This document shows, piece by piece, positions 55,038 through 62,522 of a stretch of 64,000 nt of DNA. Numbering within the stretch: position 1 is the stretch's first letter; each line of letters begins with the position of its first letter. Made by a program: the position numbers and the translations under genes. The stretch covers positions 186,001 to 250,000 of the forward strand of contig JAEWQB010000024.1 of assembly GCA_023460395.1 (NCBI GenBank), written 5' to 3'. Below the pieces are notes generated by a model, which did no database searches, was not told where the DNA came from, and worked only from the letters and a program-made list of their open reading frames with translations. Source of the DNA: Pseudomonadota bacterium. GTDB taxonomy: Bacteria > Desulfobacterota > Desulfovibrionia > Desulfovibrionales > Desulfovibrionaceae.

Positions 55038-56369
55038 ATGCCCCTCCGCTTCGTATCGCGGCTTTTCGCCATAACGCTGCTGGGATTTTGCCTCGCGGCA
55101 CCCGCCCACGCCGGAAACGGCACGGTATATGACCTTGAGGCCACAGTGCTTAAGGCGCTAAAAGACAACCCCAGCATTGAAGGCGCGCGCGCCGGAGCGC
55201 TGGGGGCCGAAGAGGGCCGCAAAGCTGCCCGTGGCGCGTTTGGCCCCAGCCTGAGCACCACCTACAGCTACACCCGCTACGACCACGCGCAGCCCACCCG
55301 CGATAATCCAACCTCCGGCGTGGACCTGTATACCCTCAAAGGAACGGTCACTCAGCCGATATTCACGGGGTTTAACCTCCTGTCTACCTACCAGCAGGCG
55401 GAATTGGCGAAGCAAAGTGCCGAACTGAGTAAAGACAACACGGAACTGGGACTCATCCTGACCGTGCAAGAAAATTTCATCAACTTGCTGGTAGCCCGCG
55501 AAAACGTGCGGAGCGCAGAAGCCACGGTGGAACGCCTCGCTTCACAGTTGCAGGTAACTCAAGCGTACTATGATGTGGGCTTGCACCCCCGCATCGACGT
55601 GCTGCGCGCCGAAGTGCAGCTTTCCGACGCGGAAAACTCCCTGTTGCAGGCACAGAACTCGCTTGAAACCCAACAGGCCCGCCTGAACACACTGCTCAAC
55701 CTGCCGCTGAATGCTCAGATAGAATACGTGGGCAACCTTGTAGCCATGCCCGTGCCCATGGATCTGGAATCCAGCATTCAGAAAGCCTCCGTGGCCCGCC
55801 CCGACCTGCTCATCGCGCGGACTGCGGTGGACATTGCCATGAAGGATCTGAAAATTACCGAAAGCGATTTCTATCCGCAAATCGTAGGCTCGTTCAACAT
55901 GAACAGGTTCGGTGACCACCCTGACGTGGACGGAACCAGCTATTCCCGCACAGAGTTCAGCTCGTGGTCCGCGCAGGCTGCGCTTTCATGGGATTTATTC
56001 TCATGGGGCACCACTTACTACGCCGCGCAGCAGGACAAGCAAACCATTGTGCAGTTAAAGGCCGCCGAAGCCAACACATGGCAAGAAGCCCTGTATGAAA
56101 TTAAATCCCGCCACCTGAGCATCTCTGAAGCGGCAAAACGCATCAAAGTGGCACAAAAGACCGTAGCCTCCGCGCAGGAAGCCTATCGCATGGCTGTAGC
56201 CCGCTATCAGGCACAGGTTGGCACCAACAATGACGTGTTGGATGCACAGGCCGACCTTTCCTCCGCCGAAGCGTCGCTGACAAAAGCCCAAGGCGATTAC
56301 ATGATCTCCATCGCCCGGCTGTACAACGCCGTGGGAGAAAAGAACCCCGCATTGGCAAGTCAGTTATAA
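55038..56369 (+). CDS. TolC-family outer-membrane efflux protein
   Basis: The 443-residue protein starts at an ATG behind AAGGAG; a GTG at 55029 is in frame. It has a signal peptide (RLFAITLLGFCLAAPAHA) and two helical/beta repeats of the OEP family (TQPIFTGFNLLSTYQQAE, YDVGLHPRIDVLRAEVQL, LDAQADLSSAEASLTKAQGD). It forms a trimeric channel across the outer membrane and periplasm. No ABC or MFP efflux gene is adjacent, so its partner is unknown. It is divergent from tolQRAB-pal and ends at a strong terminator. Confidence 0.93.
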   Translation: MPLRFVSRLFAITLLGFCLAAPAHAGNGTVYDLEATVLKALKDNPSIEGARAGALGAEEGRKAARGAFGPSLSTTYSYTRYDHAQPTRDNPTSGVDLYTLKGTVTQPIFTGFNLLSTYQQAELAKQSAELSKDNTELGLILTVQENFINLLVARENVRSAEATVERLASQLQVTQAYYDVGLHPRIDVLRAEVQLSDAENSLLQAQNSLETQQARLNTLLNLPLNAQIEYVGNLVAMPVPMDLESSIQKASVARPDLLIARTAVDIAMKDLKITESDFYPQIVGSFNMNRFGDHPDVDGTSYSRTEFSSWSAQAALSWDLFSWGTTYYAAQQDKQTIVQLKAAEANTWQEALYEIKSRHLSISEAAKRIKVAQKTVASAQEAYRMAVARYQAQVGTNNDVLDAQADLSSAEASLTKAQGDYMISIARLYNAVGEKNPALASQL

Positions 56370-56392
56370 CGTCCTACTCTCCGTACTAGAGC

Positions 56393-56422
56393 GGTCCCGG
56401 CAGCACGCCTGTTGCCGGGACC
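56393..56422 (+). terminator. Terminator after tolC-type gene
   Basis: Perfect ten-base stem (arm GGTCCCGGCA) followed by ATTTTTTTT. Confidence 0.9.
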
Positions 56423-56560
56423 ATTTTTTTTGTCCTTAAAACCGTTTTCTTTGTCGCCCGGAGTGTTTTGCTCACTACCAGGACCAGTTGGTCCGCCGCA
56501 CGCGGCCTAAACACTCCGCCGAGGCAAGCCTTCCTTCCGGCAGTGTTCCCCAAAAAAACA

Positions 56561-56589
56561 GTCCCGCCGCTCAGTTTGAGCGGCGGGAC
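56561..56589 (-). terminator. Terminator facing the thioredoxin-like gene
   Basis: Perfect 13-base stem (arm GTCCCGCCGCTCA) with GTT loop; on the reverse strand TGTTTTTTTGG follows. It probably ends the 136-residue thioredoxin-fold gene 280 bases away. Confidence 0.82.
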
Positions 56590-56638
56590 GTTGGCGGTAG
56601 TCCCCAGAATACCGCAAGCGTGTGTTTCTCGTGTCCCC

Positions 56639-56660
56639 TTTGCCGGGCATGCCCGGCAAA
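56639..56660. repeat. Perfect 22-base palindrome
   Basis: Half-site TTTGCCGGGCA followed by its exact reverse complement, with no spacer. It lies in the 450-base gap between the tolC terminator and the thioredoxin-like gene. There is no T-tract, so a protein-binding site or a transcript hairpin is likelier than a terminator. Confidence 0.55.
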
Positions 56661-56871
56661 TGTGTGAGTCTCCTCTCCCTGCACCGCCAGCGTGTACCAA
56701 ACACCAGCGGCTGTACCTTTTAGGAGTTCGCAAAGCGCCCCCGCGCTTTTGAATCCTATGCTCGGCATCGTTCAGACGGGAGGGCCATCCCCCGATGGCA
56801 CCGCCGTTGCGGATGCTCCCCCTTGGAACCGGAGTCCGTGTGTGGTCCGGTTCCCTTGGAGCGGGTCACTT
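56661..56871. other. Untranslated gap before thioredoxin-like gene stop
   Basis: About 210 bases without a credible gene. A nine-base stem GGAACCGGA / TCCGGTTCC lies at 56825-56833 and 56846-56854. No promoter recognised. Confidence 0.35.
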
Positions 56872-57282
56872 TCATTTCCAGAAACGCAGTTGACCGGACC
56901 TATCTGGCACGGGATGAACCATCTCCGCCGGGGCATCCTCCATGGAGTCCGGCATGACCAGCCCACTGTTTGCATCAGCCAGCAGAATGCTCATGAGATT
57001 CATGACATCCGCGTAGCCGAGGAATCTGGTCTTCTCTTTCCCCCGGATAAAGAGAAGATACGAAGGTGTTCCCGCGATGGCGTATGTCCTGAAGAAGTCA
57101 GAGGAAAACTCCGAATCCAGCAGGCAGACCGAAAACTGCTGCGCGAACCCTGCCACACGCTCCAGAACGTCTCGTTGTCCTTTGTTCTCCGCTCCGGTCC
57201 CCAGAAGTCCCGCCAGCACAGGGCGCGATTCCTGCGCGAGGTGCCGGACAAACTCCGTAGGTGTAAAAAGCGGGAGAAGCAT
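56872..57282 (-). CDS. Thioredoxin-fold protein lacking the CxxC motif
   Basis: The 136-residue protein (ATG behind AAGGAAA) has the thioredoxin-fold pattern: a first strand VLAGLLGTG, the helix VLERVAGFAQQF, VCLLDSEFSSDFFRTYAI and the cis-proline segment GTPSYLLFIRGKEKTRFLGY. Where the redox CxxC should stand there is GTGAENKG, so disulfide exchange is not expected. It is a small cytosolic protein with no TM or signal. Function unknown; a partner of the tol or sigma-54 genes cannot be inferred. Confidence 0.7.
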   Translation of the reverse strand: MLLPLFTPTEFVRHLAQESRPVLAGLLGTGAENKGQRDVLERVAGFAQQFSVCLLDSEFSSDFFRTYAIAGTPSYLLFIRGKEKTRFLGYADVMNLMSILLADANSGLVMPDSMEDAPAEMVHPVPDRSGQLRFWK

Positions 57283-57303
57283 GCGGTTTCCTTTTCACTA
57301 GAA

Positions 57304-57330
57304 GTACCTCTACTTGAGCAAAGGAGGTGC
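57304..57330 (+). promoter_or_regulatory. Hairpin sequestering a strong Shine-Dalgarno
   Basis: AAAGGAGGTGCC precedes the ATG at 57332. The segment GTACCTC (57304-57310) pairs with GAGGTGC (57324-57330) including one G-U pair, which would hide the ribosome site in the RNA. Confidence 0.4.
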
Positions 57331-57331
57331 C

Positions 57332-57685
57332 ATGTTGGAAACACGCTGCTATTACGTCTGGTTACGAACAAGAGGGGAAGGGAGAGCGCGAGAACAACGC
57401 CCTTTATATGTATCAAATGAGACAGATGATACGTCTTATATATGTCTCATGAGACGTATCGAGACGGTGCACATTCAGAGAGCCAAGGGGAGGACGCAGC
57501 ACTCCCGCAAGAAACGCACGAGAGGCTCTGCGGAAGGACACACGAGAAAGACGGGAGATGTGCTGCGTGGTGCGCACGGGGCAGGTGGCGCGTCCCTCTT
57601 CCCGGCAACGGAAAGCGGTGCCCGGTACAATTGCGCCACCAGACGCGGGCGTTACGACAGTCCGTGGTCCCGCAATTTACGGTAG
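57332..57685 (+). CDS. Possible small basic protein behind a near-perfect ribosome site
   Basis: A 117-codon frame begins at an ATG preceded by the near-perfect Shine-Dalgarno AAAGGAGGTGCC. It starts MLETRCYYVWLRTRGEG, is Arg-rich, and resembles no family I know. It runs 34 bases into the 3' end of the sigma-54 activator gene on the other strand. The unusually good ribosome site is the only support; it could be a short regulatory upstream frame instead, or chance. Confidence 0.25.
   Translation: MLETRCYYVWLRTRGEGRAREQRPLYVSNETDDTSYICLMRRIETVHIQRAKGRTQHSRKKRTRGSAEGHTRKTGDVLRGAHGAGGASLFPATESGARYNCATRRGRYDSPWSRNLR
57417..57460. promoter_or_regulatory. Nested inverted repeats, candidate operator
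   Basis: Within 44 bases: ATGAGACA (57417-57424) pairs with TGTCTCAT (57443-57450); GATACGTCT (57428-57436) pairs with AGACGTATC (57452-57460); and GTCTCATGAGAC (57444-57455) is itself a perfect palindrome. The pentamer GAGAC recurs four times. This points to a multi-site operator for a dimeric regulator. Confidence 0.6.
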
Positions 57686-59748
57686 AGGGTGGCGCGGCCT
57701 ATACCGAGCAAACGCGCGGCAAGGGCCTTGTTCCCTCCCGCATCCTTGAGTGCCCCGGCAAGGTCTTGCCGCGTCAGTGAGTGGGGAGCCTTACGCATGC
57801 CCGGCTGAAATGCGGGCACACCCGGCCCCGCACTCCCGCCATGCAACGCAGGGCCGGGGGAAAAGAACGCGGGGGCATACGCCGAGGGCGCTTCCGGGCC
57901 GTAGGGAGCACCGGCATAGTATCCTCCCGGCTGCCCCGACCATGCCGCTGCGCCGTGGGCCACGGGCATATAAGGCGCAAGGGGCTGAGGAGAGAGGATT
58001 TCCGGCGTCAGATGCTCCATGCCTATAAGCCCCTTGCGGGCAAGAATACAGGCATGTTCCACTGCGTGGCGCAGTTCCCGCACATTGCCCGACCATGGAT
58101 GCCGCATGAAAAACTGCATGGCGTCATCCGTTATACCCTGTATGGTCGTGCCCAACGTCCTGTTAAACAGTTCAATGAAATGGTTGGTGAGCAAGGGAAT
58201 GTCATCCCGCCGCTCCCTCAAGGGGGGCAGGTGCACGTGCATTACGTTCAGACGGTAATAGAGATCCGCGCGAAACGCCCCTTCCCGAATTCTTCGCGGC
58301 AAATCCGCATTGGTAGCCGCCACAATGCGCACGTCCGCCTTGCGGGTTACGGTATCCCCCACCCGTTCAAACTCCCGCGACCCCAGAAACCGCAGCAATA
58401 AAATTTGAATACGGGGCGAGACATCGCCAATTTCATCTAAAAAAATCGTTCCCCCGGCTGCCGCTTCAAACCGCCCCGCCTTGTCGGAATGCGCACCCGT
58501 GAACGCGCCGCGCACATGCCCGAAAAGCTCGCTTTCCAGTAAGCTTTCGGAAAGTGCCGTGCAGTTTACCTTAATCAACGGCCTGCCAGCACGGGCGCCG
58601 TTATGGTGCAAGGCGTCCGCCACCAGTTCCTTTCCCGTGCCGGATTCACCAGTAACCAGCACCGTGGTGTCCACCTCCGCCAGATTTTCGAGCAGCGCGT
58701 ACAGTTGCTGCATCTTCTGACTCTTGCCGATGATGCTACGAAACGCGTGGCGCTCTTTCAACTGCCGCTCCAGCGAGGCCAGCCGGGTGATATCCCGAAT
58801 AAGCAGCACCGCTCCGTCAAGGCTGCCCTGCGCGGAAATGAGGGGGGAACAGCTCAAGATAAGAACCCGGTCCATGCCTTCGTGTCGATATTGGGTACGA
58901 AACTCCCGCACAGTCTGCCGCTGGTCTATGGCGCTGGCAAACACCTGCAGGCAAGCCTCGGCCATGGGACCGCAAATTTCCGTTACGGGCTTATCGACCA
59001 AATCCCCCGCCGCCGCCCCAAAAAACCCTTCCCCCGCCTTATTCACACTTAAAATGCGCCGGGTCCGGTCCACAGTGACTAGGGGGTCCTGCATGGAAGA
59101 GAACACCGCCTCAAGATTTTGGCGGTAGTGCTCTTTTTCCTCCAGCGTCTCACGCAGTTGCGTGTTGGAAAGGGTGAGTTCGCGGGTACGTTCCCCCACT
59201 TGCTCTTCCAGCCGGGCATTCGCCGTTTCCAAATGCCGGAACAGCCGAAAATTTTCCAACATGGTAGCCGATGCGAACAACGTGACAGTAAGCAGATAAT
59301 ACCCGATGTCCGCCGGAGCTTCGCCCGCGGTCTCATCCAGACACCCCACAAACATACCGAGAGGCCCGGACGCCGTGGTCAGCGGATGCAGGAGCAGCTT
59401 GCCCGCGTAAGTTCCCGTTACCGCAGACGGCTTGTTGCGGCCCAAGGCCCACGCAAAGGTGCGGTCTTCAATGAGCACGGCGAGTTCCCGCAACATACTC
59501 TCAGCCATATCCGGGGCGGAGGTCCACACAAGATCGAACGAGGAGGAAACTTCGTTAGCCAGAAAAAAATGCAGGCTGGAAAACTCCAGTAGCCCCTCCA
59601 TCTTAACGGCGGTTTCCGCGAGAATGGAGCGCTCGTCCTCCACCGCGTCCACACTGTTGCCAAAATGGGCCAGCGTAGCCGCCAGTTCCAGCGCATGCAA
59701 AGTGGCACGCCGATCTTCCGGCAGGGTGGGCAGCTCTCGCCGGGCCAT
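57652..59748 (-). CDS. Sigma-54-dependent activator with GAF-like and PAS sensor domains
   Basis: The 698-residue protein starts 2 bases after the HDOD stop behind GGGGCGGCGTAAG. Order: GAF-like N-terminal sensor (about 20-180), coiled coil (QVGERTRELTLSNTQLRETL), PAS (about 215-320), AAA+ domain (about 355-590) with VTGESGTGKELVADALH, GAFTGAHSDKAGRFE (the sigma-54 contact loop GAFTGA) and GGTIFLDEIGDVSP, and a Fis-type HTH at the end (GGNKALAARLLGIGRATLYRKL). A Gly/Pro/Tyr-rich linker of about 80 residues precedes the HTH. It activates sigma-54 promoters. The sensor half resembles the kinase at 31267-32949, and both sit after an HDOD gene. Confidence 0.93.
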   Translation of the reverse strand: MARRELPTLPEDRRATLHALELAATLAHFGNSVDAVEDERSILAETAVKMEGLLEFSSLHFFLANEVSSSFDLVWTSAPDMAESMLRELAVLIEDRTFAWALGRNKPSAVTGTYAGKLLLHPLTTASGPLGMFVGCLDETAGEAPADIGYYLLTVTLFASATMLENFRLFRHLETANARLEEQVGERTRELTLSNTQLRETLEEKEHYRQNLEAVFSSMQDPLVTVDRTRRILSVNKAGEGFFGAAAGDLVDKPVTEICGPMAEACLQVFASAIDQRQTVREFRTQYRHEGMDRVLILSCSPLISAQGSLDGAVLLIRDITRLASLERQLKERHAFRSIIGKSQKMQQLYALLENLAEVDTTVLVTGESGTGKELVADALHHNGARAGRPLIKVNCTALSESLLESELFGHVRGAFTGAHSDKAGRFEAAAGGTIFLDEIGDVSPRIQILLLRFLGSREFERVGDTVTRKADVRIVAATNADLPRRIREGAFRADLYYRLNVMHVHLPPLRERRDDIPLLTNHFIELFNRTLGTTIQGITDDAMQFFMRHPWSGNVRELRHAVEHACILARKGLIGMEHLTPEILSPQPLAPYMPVAHGAAAWSGQPGGYYAGAPYGPEAPSAYAPAFFSPGPALHGGSAGPGVPAFQPGMRKAPHSLTRQDLAGALKDAGGNKALAARLLGIGRATLYRKLRDHGLS

Positions 59749-59749
59749 C

Positions 59750-61069
59750 TTACGCCGCCCCAAAAAAGACACGCAGCATATCGTCCATCTGCCGCTGGTG
59801 CTGAATAAGCATAGGTTCCAATGCGCTAGGCGGCAGCCCTACAGCCTCCAACAGCCGGGACGGAACACCGCCGATGTAAAACGCGCCATAGTCGTCGCTG
59901 CGCAACGATAGCGCCATGAGATCGGCAAGATACATGAGGGAAAGATCTGGCTGCGGTTGATGTCCAAGCGGCTCGTGATGAAAACGTACCAGCCGGACCA
60001 GCGTATCGGGGATACCCCACGCCTCCAACAGACAGCCCCCCACCTCGCCGTGGTCGAACCCGTGCACCTGCCGCTCCGCCTCATGCAAAGAAATTTTATG
60101 ACTGCGGGCCAGCAGCAGAGCGCGGCACTGTGCCTGCGGAAGACGACGCAACAAAAGAAGCATGCCCACATCGTGCAGCAGCCCCGCCACAAAAAAACGC
60201 TCTTCGGAAAGGCCCGGTCTACCGCCCGCCAGCAACCGCGCGAAAACACCGCACGAGATAGAATGCTCCCAAAAATGGCGCATATTTAAAATTTCAGAAG
60301 GCACGTGGGCAAAACTCTCCACAGCGGTTATGCCCAACGCCAGCGTGGAAAGCTCATTGCCCCCAAGAATGGTTATGGCACGCTCTATGGAGTCTATGCT
60401 GGAGGGAAATCCGTAAAAGGGGCTATTTACCAGTTGGAGTATCTTAGCGGTCAGACCGGGGTCACGGCTGACAATTTCACCCATCCGCCGCGCGGAGCAG
60501 GCGGGAGATTCCATTTCCCGCAGCACCTGTAAATACACGGTGGGAGCGGAGAGCAAAGGAATTTCGCAGGCGACGAGCGCCTCGGCAGAGGCAACGGTTT
60601 GCTCCGCTCCGCCAACGGGAAGAGACGTTCCCATTTTCTGACCAGCGGAATTCGGCGGAGGAGTGGCATCGACCAACGGAGAGCATTGCGCCCGCAGACG
60701 GGCCAACTGCCCCTCAGTAATGGGAGTGAAGGTTCCCTTATAGATACGCAGCCCTGTACGAACCGTGCAAAGCCGGAATAGCTCTTCAAGAAATTCATTC
60801 CCCTGCTGGCTGCCCTGAAAGGCGTCTTCCAGCACAAGGCGTGCGGCCTCCAGCGCGGCAGGCGGCACTTCCGGCGGAGTTGGCGGCGGCAGGGTGCCCC
60901 GCGAAACCCCTTCGATTTCAGCCTCGGTTACGCCCCACGCTTTCATGGTGGCAATCTGCTCTTCGGCGATGACCGTGCCCGCAGGGAAAAGCTTCCGGTT
61001 GCGCAACCCGCGCACATCCTCCCCCAGCTTCATACCGGGGCGCAGTTCGTCAATATGCAGTTTTCCCAC
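59750..61069 (-). CDS. HDOD domain protein (copy 2)
   Basis: The 439-residue protein starts at GTG behind AGGAGCCTGCG (VGKLHIDELRPGMKLGEDV), chosen because the paralogue starts at the same place; an ATG at 61147 is in frame. The HDOD domain (about 175-410) contains LLQLVNSPFYGFPSSIDSI, LGGNELSTLALGITAV, FVAGLLHDVGMLLLLRRLP and HGFDHGEVGGCLLEAWGIP. It keeps an HD pair (HDVG) that copy 1 has lost. It should be a non-catalytic signalling scaffold. It is coupled to the sigma-54 activator. Confidence 0.9.
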   Translation of the reverse strand: MGKLHIDELRPGMKLGEDVRGLRNRKLFPAGTVIAEEQIATMKAWGVTEAEIEGVSRGTLPPPTPPEVPPAALEAARLVLEDAFQGSQQGNEFLEELFRLCTVRTGLRIYKGTFTPITEGQLARLRAQCSPLVDATPPPNSAGQKMGTSLPVGGAEQTVASAEALVACEIPLLSAPTVYLQVLREMESPACSARRMGEIVSRDPGLTAKILQLVNSPFYGFPSSIDSIERAITILGGNELSTLALGITAVESFAHVPSEILNMRHFWEHSISCGVFARLLAGGRPGLSEERFFVAGLLHDVGMLLLLRRLPQAQCRALLLARSHKISLHEAERQVHGFDHGEVGGCLLEAWGIPDTLVRLVRFHHEPLGHQPQPDLSLMYLADLMALSLRSDDYGAFYIGGVPSRLLEAVGLPPSALEPMLIQHQRQMDDMLRVFFGAA

Positions 61070-61303
61070 CGCAGGCTCCTGAACAGTTCCTCTTTCCCCA
61101 AAGAATACAGGAATGGCCCAGCTTTTCAAGAAAACAACGTAATCCAAAAAATACTGTCTGCGGCAGGCAGGGTGTCATACAGAGAACAGGGGAGCTATTC
61201 CACATTGGCACTGCTCCTTACAACGGGCGGCACTCTGCGGTGCCGTAATGCATCTTGATCTACGTATTTGCCCCCCAGCGGGCCGCAAGCAACCGGAGAC
61301 TGT

Positions 61304-61696
61304 ATGCGTGCACTTGTCGTGGAAGACGAATTCATCAGCCGGATCGTGCTGGAAAAAATGCTGGCTCCTATTTTTGAGGTGGACACCGCGGTTAATGGCC
61401 AAGAGGCGTTGGAAGCCTTTGAGTTGGCGCACAGGGAGGAACGCCCGTACCGGCTTATCCTCATGGATATCATGATGCCCGGAACCAACGGGCTGGAGGC
61501 GCTGGAAGCCATCCGTAACCGAGAGGAAACGCACGACCTGCCACGGGCCAAAGTCATCATGACCACGGCTCTCTCCGATATGCAGACCGTCATCCGGTCC
61601 TTTGACGCCGGACAGGCGTCGGCCTACATCGTCAAACCCATAGACCGGGAAAAACTTTTCAAGGAGCTTAAAACATTGGGATTAATTGACGAATAG
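61304..61696 (+). CDS. Single-domain response regulator (CheY-like)
   Basis: The 130-residue receiver starts at an ATG behind CCGGAGACTGT. It has acidic residues in VVEDEFISR, phospho-acceptor aspartate in LILMDIMMPGTNGLE, T in VIMTTALSD and K in YIVKPIDREKLF. It precedes the HPt and CheA-like genes and is a likely phosphoryl target of that kinase. No output domain. Confidence 0.9.
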   Translation: MRALVVEDEFISRIVLEKMLAPIFEVDTAVNGQEALEAFELAHREERPYRLILMDIMMPGTNGLEALEAIRNREETHDLPRAKVIMTTALSDMQTVIRSFDAGQASAYIVKPIDREKLFKELKTLGLIDE

Positions 61697-61748
61697 CCGT
61701 TTCTATCCGTCACGTGAAACGGAAAGACCCAGGCAGGGAGACGTAGCA

Positions 61749-62522
61749 ATGAGTAATGACAGCCAAGTAGATGAATTCATGGCGGAACTGTATGACAAGT
61801 TCTATCCGCAAGTCATGCAAGGGCTGGAAGAAATGCAACAGGGCAACGTCCACACGGGCATTGAAACGCTTTCGCGCCCGCTGCATACCATCAAAGGAGT
61901 AACCGGCTTCATGGGCGGGTTTGAACCCGCATCCACATTCACCCACAAGGTGGAGAGTTTTCTTAAAAAAATTCAATCTGACGAAGTGACTCTGAACGAT
62001 TCCGTAGCCAGTGCCGCCATAGCCTCTGTAAACATGGTGTTCCAGATTATTGAGCAGATACGCGACTCAGGCGCGGGGCCGCAGGCTGAAATGGACGACA
62101 TGCTGGAGCGCATCCGGCAACTGGGTGAAACGGCCCCTCCCGCCGAAGACACGGGAAGCGGCGGGGTGCGCCTTGCCCGTGCGGGCAACGCCATGGTGGC
62201 CCGCATAGACATGCCACGTCTGCACCTTCCAGAACAGCGTCAGGCTCTGCTGGATGTCCTGCAACAACAACAGGACGGGGTTCCTCTGGTGCTGGACTTT
62301 TCCGCCGTGCTCTCCGCGGCTTCGTCGCTATGGGAAATGATGGAACCATTTACCGGGCGGTTTCCCATTCATGTCGCGGGCATGTGCCCCGCTGTGCGCG
62401 GAACCCTAAGCGGCTGGGGATATGACGCGTTGTTCCGCGAGCACCGGAGTGTGGAAGCCTGCATCGGTGACGCGGCGGAATGCGTCTCCGACCTAGCCGG
62501 ACAGGACGGGGAGGAGGCATGA
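61749..62522 (+). CDS. HPt domain protein with C-terminal STAS-like domain
   Basis: The 257-residue protein starts at an ATG behind GGGAGACGTAGCA. Residues 1-120 form an HPt four-helix bundle with the phospho-histidine H46 in RPLHTIKGVTGFMGG. Residues about 145-255 look like a STAS/MlaB-type fold (MVARIDMPRLHLPEQRQALL, GVPLVLDFSAVLSAASSLW). Its stop overlaps the ATG of the CheA-like gene. It probably supplies the histidine-transfer function that the kinase's own N-terminus has lost. Confidence 0.82.
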   Translation: MSNDSQVDEFMAELYDKFYPQVMQGLEEMQQGNVHTGIETLSRPLHTIKGVTGFMGGFEPASTFTHKVESFLKKIQSDEVTLNDSVASAAIASVNMVFQIIEQIRDSGAGPQAEMDDMLERIRQLGETAPPAEDTGSGGVRLARAGNAMVARIDMPRLHLPEQRQALLDVLQQQQDGVPLVLDFSAVLSAASSLWEMMEPFTGRFPIHVAGMCPAVRGTLSGWGYDALFREHRSVEACIGDAAECVSDLAGQDGEEA

